From positions 1 through 64,000 of the forward strand of contig JAQWPT010000034.1 of the NCBI GenBank assembly GCA_029245245.1: a stretch of DNA of 64,000 nt, given 5' to 3'. The notes beneath the pieces were generated by a model, which made no database searches, was not told the DNA's origin, and worked only from the letters and a program-made list of their open reading frames with translations. A program made the translations under genes and the position numbers. Position 1 is the stretch's first letter. Every line of letters starts with the position of its first letter. Below, piece after piece: positions 9,146-17,099 of the stretch. This stretch comes from Phycisphaerales bacterium (GTDB taxonomy: Bacteria; Planctomycetota; Phycisphaerae; Phycisphaerales; SM1A02).

Positions 9146-9344
9146 TCGAAACTCCCGGGCCCTTGTGGCATCAACAGTCCTCCCGAGTAGCGGGTGCAGA
9201 CCAATGCAGTCCTATCGACGCTGGTTCCAATGCAGGCTGAAACACGAAGATCGACGTCCGAGAACCACAAGAAGACCTCCTCCTGTACCCATGAGAGGCG
9301 TGCCCCGGTGGACGGGCCGCGTTTATCGGACATTCCCCGTGCCA
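9146..9344 (-). promoter_or_regulatory. Flagellin leader with CsrA-like sites and promoter-like elements
   Basis: This 199-bp gap between csrA and flagellin (minus strand) carries GTACAGGAGGAGGT (9288-9275), close to the CsrA consensus RUACARGGAUGU; CTCGGGAGGACT (9187-9176); and the flagellin SD GCCCGGGAGT (9160-9151). Two mini-ORFs are nested: an 18-codon GTG frame behind the first GGAGG, and a 9-codon frame (MPQGPGSFE) whose stop overlaps the flagellin ATG as ATGA. Directly after the csrA stop lie TGGCACGGGGAATG, a sigma-54-like -24 box with an imperfect -12 half, and TCCGATAA (9330-9323), one mismatch from the sigma-28 -10 box. Which promoter is used is unknown. Confidence 0.55.
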
Positions 9345-9632
9345 TCAGGCCGTCTCCGATCTGGGCACAACCGTCTTGGCGATCCTGGTCGCAGGATTCA
9401 CACGCTCTCCATGGCCCTTGGGCCGAGAGGCCTTGAAATCCGGATCCGCCAACGACATCGCCTGCTCGTTCTCAAGCCGGATGGCGTCGTAGACCTCCTT
9501 GCGATGGACCGGGACATGCGGCGGCGCCTTGATCCCGATCCGTACCTTGTCTCCCCTGATGTCGATGATGGTCAGTTCCGTGTCATCACCGATCATGATC
9601 GTTTCATCTCTGTGCCTTGACAGTACGAGCAT
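9345..9632 (-). CDS. csrA: Carbon storage regulator CsrA
   Basis: 95 aa. The [16 protein letters not shown] start and the [15 protein letters not shown] segment with the RNA-contacting arginine are diagnostic. CsrA dimers bind GGA loops in mRNA leaders and usually block ribosome access. In Bacillus, CsrA represses flagellin and is antagonised by FliW; fliW is the next gene upstream and flagellin the next downstream, so the same circuit is very likely. The CsrA core ends near residue 60; a basic, low-complexity tail of about 35 residues follows, which most homologues lack. An AAGGA ribosome-binding site lies seven bases before the ATG. Confidence 0.95.
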   Translation of the reverse strand: MLVLSRHRDETIMIGDDTELTIIDIRGDKVRIGIKAPPHVPVHRKEVYDAIRLENEQAMSLADPDFKASRPKGHGERVNPATRIAKTVVPRSETA

Positions 9633-9703
9633 TGCTGGGTCCTTCCAAGTGCTCAGGATGCCTCATGCATCCAATCGATTCATTTACGTTCCACGAATGC
9701 CGA

Positions 9704-10150
9704 TCAGGCGGAAGCGGCCTTTCGTTCGTCTGTCAACTGCGCGATCTGGTGGCGAGTCGTCCATCGCTTGTCCGCGAGCACGAGCTGCATCGCATCCTGG
9801 TTCCGCAGGTTCAATACGAGCGGGCCCTGCAGGTTCGCGGTCAGCGAGTTGTCGTACTTGTTGACGATTACGAAGACTTGCGCGTCCTCGATCCGCTCCA
9901 ACTGCAACGTCACCATCTGCTCCTTGCGGATGATGGCCTCGAACTCCGGCACCCAGATCTGAGGATCCGTGATTACGAATGCCAGTTCCGGCGCCTCGAC
10001 CGACTGCAGCCAGAAGAACACACCATCCTCATCCGGCTGCAGGAGCACGAATCTGGTGTAACTCGAAAATCCGAGCAGCCCGGACGAGAACTCGAGGACG
10101 CGATCGTCATCGACCTCGACAGTTCCAAAACGTGTCGTCTGTACGTTCAT
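9704..10150 (-). CDS. fliW: Flagellar assembly factor FliW
   Basis: 148 aa from the ATG at 10150 (a longer frame from 10204 would run through the promoter). It shows the FliW pattern: MNVQTTRFGTVEVDDDRVLEFSSGLLGF at the start, the conserved FVITDPQIWVP, then a C-terminal segment with NLQGPLVLN. FliW binds either flagellin or CsrA and frees CsrA when flagellin accumulates; it is cytosolic. The order fliW-csrA-flagellin matches that partner switch. A sigma-54-type element stands about 50 bp upstream. Confidence 0.95.
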   Translation of the reverse strand: MNVQTTRFGTVEVDDDRVLEFSSGLLGFSSYTRFVLLQPDEDGVFFWLQSVEAPELAFVITDPQIWVPEFEAIIRKEQMVTLQLERIEDAQVFVIVNKYDNSLTANLQGPLVLNLRNQDAMQLVLADKRWTTRHQIAQLTDERKAASA

Positions 10151-10200
10151 GTGAACGCTCCATCTCTGTGCGGCCTCCCACATCCAGGGGTGGTCCCCGT

Positions 10201-10216
10201 GCACATTCCGTGCAAT
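10201..10216 (-). promoter_or_regulatory. Sigma-54-type promoter before fliW
   Basis: ATTGCACGGAATGTGC on the minus strand (10216 to 10201). It has the -24/-12 geometry of sigma-54 promoters and matches the better site before flgI at most positions, but the -24 GG is TG. Expected transcription start is near 10189, giving a leader of about 40 nt to the fliW ATG. Confidence 0.55.
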
Positions 10217-10286
10217 CGGGGGGACATCCTGTCCCTTCGTCCGGAGCCGGCCGTAGGCCCCGGCGTGTTGTTCCGTACCAGTTCGG

Positions 10287-12206
10287 TCATCCCAGAAACT
10301 CCAAAAGGCTCAGGGATGAGAGTCTTGCCGTCGTTGCCAGGCTCGCCTGCAACTGTTGTTGCAGGGTGGCGAACCGCATGCTTGCATCCGTGTAGTCCAC
10401 GTCTCGAAGCTGGGTTCGAAGTGTTTCGTCCATGATGTTTCGCGATTCGAAGCGGTTGATCGCATCCAACACCATCCGGCTTCGGTGGCCAGCCTGGGCC
10501 CGGGCACCAGCTGCACGCTCGATGTCTCCCTCGAGCTTCTCCATGATCCGACCCACGGCTCCTTCATCGCCACCGAGCATCGCCGACCGCAGGTCCATCA
10601 GGTGCGTAAACACGCTTTCCACCGCGACCCGGGATCGATCCTCACCGGTCAACGTCGCCGCATCGACCGAACCAAGCATTCCGAGTTGATCGGGAGCAAG
10701 GGAGCCGTTCATCGATTCCACAACCAGTCGACCGCTTCCGGACGTGCCATCGACCAGCTCAATGCCATTGCCGGTGGAAGCCAGTCGGACGGACAGCGGC
10801 GGCGGATCACCAAGGGCGAGCAGTGCCGCGGAGTCGATGGCATCAATCACGTCCCCGACGTTCGTGCATCCCTGGAGATCGACTTCGAACGAGGAATTGT
10901 CATGCAACGTGATCTTGAGATCGGACAGTCCCTCGAGGATGTCCACACCGGCGCCGTCGTTGAAGTCCGACAACGAGGTTGATCGCAGCATGGATCGGAT
11001 GCCGAGATCCGTGGCTGTCGAGCCTCCACCGACCTCACCGATGCTCATTCGGCTTCCTGACACCTCGTTGTGCATGTGCAGTCGATCCCCGGACTCGGAG
11101 ATCTCCACCCGGATACCGATGTCCAGGTCCTCGATCATCTCCATGACGTCCCCGATCGTCTGGGCCGAGGAGAGGTCCAGATCATGCACCTGGCCGACAT
11201 TCTCGAGTCGGATGGTGCCCAGTGTCATGCCCAGATCGGTGATCGCGGTGCGCTCGGTCAGGCGTGGATCCAGATCGGCTCCCGCATGCGGACCGGTATC
11301 GGCCCAGTTGCCCAGCAACCCGAGATCCGCCGCGGTGCTTCCATCTGCAAGTTCGTTCACCTCGACGGTTGTTCCCGCCGCAGGATTGATGACCAATCCC
11401 TGAGACCCGAGTGAGAACACGCCGGGCACCGCAGCCTCCAGAGCCGCGAGCACGTCATCCATGTCCTGTGCCCCGGACAGGTCCACCTGCACATCAGTGC
11501 CGGGAGGCGTCGTCGTGATCCTGAGCATTCCCAGGTCCACGCCGAAGCCTCGGGCCCCGTTGAGATCTTCCAGTCGCGTACTCCCGGACAACAACGGGTT
11601 GAGATCGTGGTCCCCTTCCACCCGGTTGCTCAGTGAGCCGAACACATCGGCCCCGGACATCGTCAGGGGCAGCGAGTGCAGCAGACCCAGATCAGTGAGC
11701 ATGCCGCTGCCGATGCCTCGGTAGCGATACCCACCGGCGAAATCGATCAGTGGCGAACGCCCGGTGGCGGCCCCGCCGAAAAGGTGCAGCTCGTTGTGGG
11801 ATCGATTCGCCAGCGACACGATCTGCTCGAGCAGTGCATCGATCGCAGCGGCATCAGCTTCGGCGGAACTCTCCTCCTGGCCTGATCCAAGGTAACTCGA
11901 TGCGAGGCCCTTGGCTTCAAGAAGCAGGTCCGAGAGTTCTCCGATCGTCGCGTCCACCACGGACAAGGTGCTGTCGGCGAACTGGAGATTCCCCAGGTGC
12001 CGCATCCGCTGGCTGATGATGGAATCAAGGGAGAAGATCGACTGGGCGGTCAATGCGTCGTCGGAGGGACGAAGGAGCATTCGGCCGGTTGCCAACTGCA
12101 CCTGCGTCCGAAGCAGGTTCGTCTGGGTGCTCTGCAGATTGCGCAGCATCAGCTGAGAACCGAGCAGCGAGGGGAAACGACCGAGATTGGTGGGGATGGT
12201 CAACAT
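10287..12206 (-). CDS. flgL: Flagellar hook-associated protein 3 (FlgL), enlarged
   Basis: 639 aa, about twice the usual length. The N-terminal 150 residues (MLTIPTNLGRF, then LLRTQVQLATGRMLLRPSDD) and the last 110 residues have the coiled D0/D1 character of FlgL, ending SLSLLEFLG. FlgL joins hook to filament. The extra length is three tandem domains of about 90 residues (212-300, 320-405, 412-512), each with a DLSxAQxxxDV-like element and then a GSTAxDLGL-like element, resembling flagellin_IN repeats. It starts 13 bp after flgK and is probably co-transcribed. Confidence 0.9.
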   Translation of the reverse strand: MLTIPTNLGRFPSLLGSQLMLRNLQSTQTNLLRTQVQLATGRMLLRPSDDALTAQSIFSLDSIISQRMRHLGNLQFADSTLSVVDATIGELSDLLLEAKGLASSYLGSGQEESSAEADAAAIDALLEQIVSLANRSHNELHLFGGAATGRSPLIDFAGGYRYRGIGSGMLTDLGLLHSLPLTMSGADVFGSLSNRVEGDHDLNPLLSGSTRLEDLNGARGFGVDLGMLRITTTPPGTDVQVDLSGAQDMDDVLAALEAAVPGVFSLGSQGLVINPAAGTTVEVNELADGSTAADLGLLGNWADTGPHAGADLDPRLTERTAITDLGMTLGTIRLENVGQVHDLDLSSAQTIGDVMEMIEDLDIGIRVEISESGDRLHMHNEVSGSRMSIGEVGGGSTATDLGIRSMLRSTSLSDFNDGAGVDILEGLSDLKITLHDNSSFEVDLQGCTNVGDVIDAIDSAALLALGDPPPLSVRLASTGNGIELVDGTSGSGRLVVESMNGSLAPDQLGMLGSVDAATLTGEDRSRVAVESVFTHLMDLRSAMLGGDEGAVGRIMEKLEGDIERAAGARAQAGHRSRMVLDAINRFESRNIMDETLRTQLRDVDYTDASMRFATLQQQLQASLATTARLSSLSLLEFLG

Positions 12207-12219
12207 GGCAGGTGCAGGA

Positions 12220-13917
12220 TCAGACGAGGTTCATGAGTATTTCAAGAGTTTCATCGACGACCGAGAGGTACCGTGCAGCGGCTTCGAACTGGCGTTCGTA
12301 GGCGAGCAGATTGATGGTCTCCTCGTCCATGGACACGCCGGACACCGACATCATCTGGACGGCGAGGCTCTCGCGAACGAGGGAGGATGACTGGAACATG
12401 CCGGAACTGGCCCCGGTCCGCACGCCAAGCGTGCCCACTGAACCAGACCAGAAATCCCCGATCGACTGGTTCTGCAACCAGGCACTCTGGGCATTCTGCA
12501 GGCCGGCAATGGCAAGCGCGGTACCAGTGGATCCGTCAATGTTGCCGCTGCCCAGAGCGAGCAGTTCCGGTGAGGCCAGCAGATCTGCACTGATCCCGAT
12601 GTCCGCGGCGGATGATCCGGTGAAGAAGGTATTGACACCGATCGCGGCCAGCACGCCGCTCGTGTCCTCGGAGAACGTCATCTCGAGGCCGCCAGTTGCC
12701 CCGAGTTCCAACCGCCCGTTGCCATCCACGCCCGCGGTGATGGCTCCACCGCTGGCCGCAGAGATCGAGTTCGCGACATCCTGAAGACTCATGGTCTCCG
12801 GGTCGATCTGGATATCGAACGAGTTGACCACCTCACCTGTTTCTGGATCACGGAGGTGGATGGTGAACTGACCATTCTCAACCGGGAAGTTCAGTCCACT
12901 GGCGGCATCGGAAAGGCTCACGGCCGGATCGTTCAGCGATACCGTGCCCGTCAACTGTTCCCATCCTCGCTCACCCTGGCCCTGCGAATGCAGTCGATTC
13001 ACCTCGTGGATCAAGGCGAAGGCAAGGGTCTCGAGCGCCTGGCGGGCCGGGCCGATGGACTCGGCCTGCTGCTCCAGCAGCCCCTGGAGGGAACCGCCGT
13101 TGATCTGCAGTTGAGAACCATTTTCGGCCACGAGAATGCTCATGGTGGCGACGCCGTCGGCATCGACATGGCGTACAGCTTCCAGCCCCCGTGAATTGTC
13201 GCCGACAAGCACTGGCGTGGAGCCGACACGGAGTTCGATCATGCCACCGGACACTTCCGTTGCCGTGACATCGATGAACTGGGACAACTGGTCCACGAGC
13301 AGATCCCGCTGGTCACGCAGTTCACTGGCCTCGTTTCCCGAACCCTCGTAGGTTCCGATCTGCCCATTGAGCACCGCAATCTGTTCCAGCAACTCGTTGG
13401 CGGCATCCACCGTGTTTTCGATGCTGGATGTGACCTCGGACGCCAGGCCGTCGTATCCAGCCGCCAACTCGCTGATGCGGGCGGCGAGGACCTCGCCCTG
13501 CTGCAGGGCGATGGTTCGAAGCGAGGAATCCGTGGGCATGTTGGCCAACTCGGAGAAGCTGCCGAAGAAGGCGTCCAGAGCACTGGAGAGGCTTCCCTCG
13601 CCCAGTTCATTCTGCAGCGTCTCCAAGGCGACAAGGAACTGCTGGTCCACCGCCAATGATGCTTCCCGGCTGATGGAGTTCCGGTACCGGGCCTGCAGCG
13701 CAAGATCGATCTCACGGTTGATCGAGCCGATGGAAACGCCATTGCCCATGTACATCCGGGTGCCAAGGACGCCACCCTGAGCCGGCAGGAGATGAATGGA
13801 TCGACGATGGAATCCCGGCGTGGAGGCATTGGCCATGTTGTGGCCTGCGATCTGGATCGCGGCCTGCGATGCGAAGAGCGCCGAACGCCCGATTTCAAAT
13901 GCACTGTGATAACTCAT
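12220..13917 (-). CDS. flgK: Flagellar hook-associated protein 1 (FlgK)
   Basis: 565 aa. The N-terminus AALFASQ-like stretch with GHNMANASTPGFHRR is the flagellar rod/hook family signature (ANxxTPGF), and the C-terminal NLLAYERQFEAAARYLSV is typical of FlgK. It forms the first junction ring between hook and filament. The central region (about 330-450) contains a flagellin_IN-like domain. A GGAGG ribosome-binding site lies six bases before the ATG. The gene sits between the FlgN-like chaperone gene and flgL, the usual order. Confidence 0.94.
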   Translation of the reverse strand: MSYHSAFEIGRSALFASQAAIQIAGHNMANASTPGFHRRSIHLLPAQGGVLGTRMYMGNGVSIGSINREIDLALQARYRNSISREASLAVDQQFLVALETLQNELGEGSLSSALDAFFGSFSELANMPTDSSLRTIALQQGEVLAARISELAAGYDGLASEVTSSIENTVDAANELLEQIAVLNGQIGTYEGSGNEASELRDQRDLLVDQLSQFIDVTATEVSGGMIELRVGSTPVLVGDNSRGLEAVRHVDADGVATMSILVAENGSQLQINGGSLQGLLEQQAESIGPARQALETLAFALIHEVNRLHSQGQGERGWEQLTGTVSLNDPAVSLSDAASGLNFPVENGQFTIHLRDPETGEVVNSFDIQIDPETMSLQDVANSISAASGGAITAGVDGNGRLELGATGGLEMTFSEDTSGVLAAIGVNTFFTGSSAADIGISADLLASPELLALGSGNIDGSTGTALAIAGLQNAQSAWLQNQSIGDFWSGSVGTLGVRTGASSGMFQSSSLVRESLAVQMMSVSGVSMDEETINLLAYERQFEAAARYLSVVDETLEILMNLV

Positions 13918-13941
13918 GGGTGCCTCCCGGTCTTCGTGTCG

Positions 13942-14454
13942 TCAGGACTGAAGATCGACGTTGAACTCCAACTGGTTTTCCCGTGCCATTGTTCCAAGCC
14001 GTCCGTATGTTCCAGGTCGTCCGAGCACGCCGTGCACTCCCTGCAGGAGTCCGCCCATGTGCTTCGACAGTGAACCAACCGCATTTCGAATCACCGCACA
14101 CCGAAGTCGTGTCTGATGCACGAGTGGCCGAAGTCGGGCGATTGCTTCACGTATTCGATCACCGATTTCGTCCGGAGCCTCGGAGATGATGGCGTCGATG
14201 GTTCCGCTCCCGGAGCCGGTCCGCGATTCGGACCATGCACCCACAAGCTTCATTCGTTCGGATTCCAGTCGCTGCATGCCCAGTGCGCAGGATTGCTGTC
14301 GTCGACAGGCTTCGACGAACTCGTCCATCCGCCCCGACCGCAACGCCTGTTCGCTCTCGTCGATGACCTTGAGCATGGTGGCATGCGCCTGTTCCTGGGA
14401 CGCGAAGTTCTCCAGGAGTCGGTCGAAACATGCATGGCCTGTGGCGGTCGTCAT
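13942..14454 (-). CDS. FlgN-like flagellar export chaperone
   Basis: 170 aa, mostly predicted helix with heptad-like spacing (for example ASQEQAHATMLKVIDESEQA at 15-34 and LRPLVHQTRLRCAVIRNAVG). Sequence identity to FlgN is not obvious, but size, helical character and position directly before flgK fit the FlgN family, which holds FlgK and FlgL unfolded for export. It overlaps the rod-binding gene by four bases (ATGA). Confidence 0.7.
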   Translation of the reverse strand: MTTATGHACFDRLLENFASQEQAHATMLKVIDESEQALRSGRMDEFVEACRRQQSCALGMQRLESERMKLVGAWSESRTGSGSGTIDAIISEAPDEIGDRIREAIARLRPLVHQTRLRCAVIRNAVGSLSKHMGGLLQGVHGVLGRPGTYGRLGTMARENQLEFNVDLQS

Positions 14455-14819
14455 GCGGTCACCTCCATGGTGCTCGTGGGCATGTTGGCCTTGAACTGTT
14501 CCACGATCGAGTCGACGAGTCCAAATCGCGAGGATGAGGTGATCTCATCGGAGATTGCCTGGTCGAGCAGCGGACCGAACCGACGTTCCATGACCCCCGG
14601 CTTGAACGGTTCCTGCATGAACTCTCCGCCCTCGCGGATGGAGCTGAGGACCGGCAGTATCAGGGAGGATGAAACGAGCTTCATCGCTGCATCACGAACC
14701 GTCGCCTCGCTGTCCAGCATCGCCGCGAACGGCATGCCCTCGGGCAAGGCCGCGAAATCGGCAAGCGGCGCCGGTGACTGGCCGACCGAGAGTACGGATT
14801 GAAGCGCGGAGGCATTCAT
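14451..14819 (-). CDS. FlgJ-like rod-binding protein (no muramidase domain)
   Basis: 122 aa. The segment from about residue 40 to the C-terminus matches the rod-binding domain of FlgJ: an LPVLSSIREGGEF stretch, then FGPLLDQAISDEI and a glycine-led final helix. Enteric FlgJ adds a C-terminal peptidoglycan hydrolase; here it is absent, as in many bacteria. It would act in the periplasm as a rod cap or chaperone. Four-base overlaps on both sides tie it to flgI and the FlgN-like gene. Confidence 0.78.
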   Translation of the reverse strand: MNASALQSVLSVGQSPAPLADFAALPEGMPFAAMLDSEATVRDAAMKLVSSSLILPVLSSIREGGEFMQEPFKPGVMERRFGPLLDQAISDEITSSSRFGLVDSIVEQFKANMPTSTMEVTA

Positions 14820-15925
14820 TCGCTGATGATCTCCGCGTGCAGTGCACCGCTTCGCTGCAGTTCGTAGATGATCTGAATCTGGTCCTTCACGGGCACATTC
14901 ATGCCACGCATCTGTTCCAGCATGGTGTTCAGGTGCGTCGACTCGCGAGGAGCGTCCTTCCTCGCGTCAAGTCCGATCCAGGTCCCCTGGGTCGGCTCGG
15001 CCGCCCCCTGCCCGAACACCAGTTCGTATTCGGGTGAAATGCTGTTCATCCTCATGTTGGCGTGGGAGATGGCAACCGGTCCGATCTCCACGTCCTTGGT
15101 CACGATGATGGTCCCGGTCTGCTCGTTGATGACGATCCGCGCACCGACTTCGATCAAGGTCGGATCGACCGGTGTGTTCAGCAGCGCGGCGATGAACGGA
15201 GCCGGGTCGGCTCGGTCGGCGGTCGGAACCAGCACGTCCACCGACTTGGCGTTTTCCGCCGCCGCCAGTCGATCCACTCCGCTGAACTCGAAGGTGCTGT
15301 TGACGATGTCAGCCAGTCGGGCCGCCATGGGGTAGCCGGCGTACTCGTCCTTGAGAATCAACTCGACGCGACCATTGGAGACCGGGTTGGTCTTGATGTC
15401 ACGGACCATCTGGCCGCCGTTGCGGACGCGGCCACTGGTCAGGTCCGTCCCTTCCAGGATGATCTTCCCCTGTGCGTAGGCCATCAGCGGCGGATTCGCC
15501 GCATGCGGTGCGGGAAGCCGGAGCGGCGAGAAGACCAGCCGGCCACCCTCGAGGCTGGTGGCGTTGTAGGCCGTCTCGATCTGCACGTCCATCTGGTCGC
15601 CATCCACGGCTCCGAACTCAGGAACCTCCATCGTGACGTAGACCAATGCGATGGCATCGGCCTTCTTCAACTCGTTGAGGCTGGTGACGGGGTCACCAAG
15701 GTTCTCCAGCAACATGGCATACGGCTTGGTCATGACCCAGGAGTCCTTGGAACTGTCCCCGGTGCCTGCCAGACCCACTACGAGACCGAGGCCCTGCAGG
15801 AACACCCGGTCCTGACCCTTCATGCGGACCAGGTCCTGAACGCTGGTGGCGGTGGCTGTTTTTGCGCCCAGCGCAATGATGACGGCCATCACCGGGAGTG
15901 CGAACCCGCTCAAGATCTGTTTCAC
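14816..15925 (-). CDS. flgI: Flagellar P-ring protein FlgI
   Basis: 369 aa from the GTG at 15925, chosen because AGGAGGT stands eight bases before it and the result is a clean signal peptide (VKQILSGFALPVMAVIIALG, cleaved near ATA-TS). An ATG at 15982 is in frame but lies inside the sigma-54 promoter. Family features include VQDLVRMKGQDRV, the GLGLVVGLAGTGDS motif and NPPLMAYAQGKIILEG. FlgI forms the periplasmic ring around the rod in the peptidoglycan layer, which argues for a Gram-negative-type envelope with a wall. flgA and flgH are not in the window. Confidence 0.95.
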   Translation of the reverse strand: MKQILSGFALPVMAVIIALGAKTATATSVQDLVRMKGQDRVFLQGLGLVVGLAGTGDSSKDSWVMTKPYAMLLENLGDPVTSLNELKKADAIALVYVTMEVPEFGAVDGDQMDVQIETAYNATSLEGGRLVFSPLRLPAPHAANPPLMAYAQGKIILEGTDLTSGRVRNGGQMVRDIKTNPVSNGRVELILKDEYAGYPMAARLADIVNSTFEFSGVDRLAAAENAKSVDVLVPTADRADPAPFIAALLNTPVDPTLIEVGARIVINEQTGTIIVTKDVEIGPVAISHANMRMNSISPEYELVFGQGAAEPTQGTWIGLDARKDAPRESTHLNTMLEQMRGMNVPVKDQIQIIYELQRSGALHAEIISE

Positions 15926-15966
15926 TGGGGACCTCCTGTCCAATTTCGTTATCCACCCGAAGGAAA

Positions 15967-15982
15967 GCACATGCCGTGCCAA
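15967..15982 (-). promoter_or_regulatory. Sigma-54 promoter of the flgI operon
   Basis: TTGGCACGGCATGTGC on the minus strand (15982 to 15967). The invariant -24 GG and -12 GC are present at the exact spacing, and TGGCACG is a full match to the -24 consensus. The start would be near 15955, about 30 nt before the GTG of flgI. A regulator of the NtrC class would be needed for activation. Confidence 0.8.
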
Positions 15983-16070
15983 CAGGGTTCAGGCGATCCA
16001 CGGCCTTCCCCGAAGCTCCTGCCCGGTGGACCTTGACAGCCTCTGCCCGGCGCGGTCCCCTGTGCCGGTG

Positions 16071-17093
16071 ATGACCTGCCATGCCACGACTTCCCGGCTC
16101 CAAGGCCTCGCAGCCATGCTGCTCGCCATCGTGATGGTGATCGGTGGATGCCAGGCGAATCACTCGACCAACGTGCCCACGCGGACCTCGGCGGCGGTGA
16201 CCGACATGCCCGATGGCGATGAAGGCACTCCCGCCCGCCCGGCCATGCAGGAACGGCCTCTGGCCATGCTCAATGACGAGCCTGTGACCATTTCCACCAT
16301 GCAGGCCCGGCTGGTGGAGCACTCGGGTGCCGAGACCCTGCGTGAACTTCGCCTGGAAACAGCACTTCGCACGACCCTGCAGCTCTCGGAGCTTGCCGTT
16401 GAACAGCAGCACCTCGATCGGGAAGAAGCCCTGTTGCTGGAGCGTTTTTCCGATGACGAGGACACGGCTCGAATGGTCCTGCAGACCCTCCGACGCAATG
16501 ACGGTCTCGGACCCGAGCGATACGGTGCCCTCCTCTGGCGCAATGCGGCTCTCCGCCTGCTGGTACAGAAGGACATCGCACTGACCCCCGCCACCGTGCA
16601 GCGACTTCACCGACTTGAACACGGCCCTCGCCAGGTGATCCGGATTCTCGTCGTTCCCACCCTCCAGGAAGCCGAGGAACTGCACGCTCGCCTTTCCAAT
16701 GGCGAGGACTTTGGTGCACTGGCTTCCACGCGATCCATGGATCCCAGCCGCGATCGAGGCGGACTGCTGGACCCGATCAGTTCCGAGGATCCCACCTGGC
16801 CCCAGGCACTGCGGACCGAGATCGTGGAACTTCAGCCAGGAGCACTCTCTGGAATCGTCTTCCTCGACGATCGCTTTGCCATTGCCCGCCTGGAACGAAC
16901 CCTGCCCGCGGACAATGTCGACTTCGAGTCGGTCCGCGAGGAACTCGAAAGCACCGCTCGGCTCAGCCAGGAACGTCTCAAGATGGCGGAACTGGCCGGC
17001 CGACTGGGAGTTCAGCCGCGTATCCGGGTCCTGGACCCGGGCCTTCGACAGGCCTGGTCGGTGGATGAATCAGCTTCGGATACGGGTCCCTGA
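16071..17093 (+). CDS. PpiC/SurA-type peptidyl-prolyl isomerase lipoprotein
   Basis: 340 aa from the ATG at 16071. A signal peptide with lipobox VIGGC (cysteine near residue 26) predicts a lipoprotein. Residues 65-170 form a helical SurA-like N-domain; about 180-280 is a parvulin domain (RQVIRILVVPTLQEAEELHARL, then GEDFGALASTRSMDPSRDRGGLL and the LQPGALSGIVFLDDRFAIARL end). Such proteins assist folding of exported and outer-membrane proteins in the periplasm. It is transcribed away from the flagellar operon and ends 7 bp before the converging LptG-like gene. Confidence 0.85.
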   Translation: MTCHATTSRLQGLAAMLLAIVMVIGGCQANHSTNVPTRTSAAVTDMPDGDEGTPARPAMQERPLAMLNDEPVTISTMQARLVEHSGAETLRELRLETALRTTLQLSELAVEQQHLDREEALLLERFSDDEDTARMVLQTLRRNDGLGPERYGALLWRNAALRLLVQKDIALTPATVQRLHRLEHGPRQVIRILVVPTLQEAEELHARLSNGEDFGALASTRSMDPSRDRGGLLDPISSEDPTWPQALRTEIVELQPGALSGIVFLDDRFAIARLERTLPADNVDFESVREELESTARLSQERLKMAELAGRLGVQPRIRVLDPGLRQAWSVDESASDTGP

Positions 17094-17099
17094 TCAGGC

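Noticed and set aside
9328-9344. A functional sigma-54 promoter for flagellin
   Set aside because: TGGCACGGGGAATGTCC has a good -24 half but the -12 position is GT instead of GC, so it is recorded only as a promoter-like element of the leader.
15926-15982. ATG at 15982 as the flgI start
   Set aside because: It overlaps the sigma-54 promoter and would lie upstream of the expected transcription start; the GTG at 15925 has a strong Shine-Dalgarno sequence and a cleaner signal peptide.
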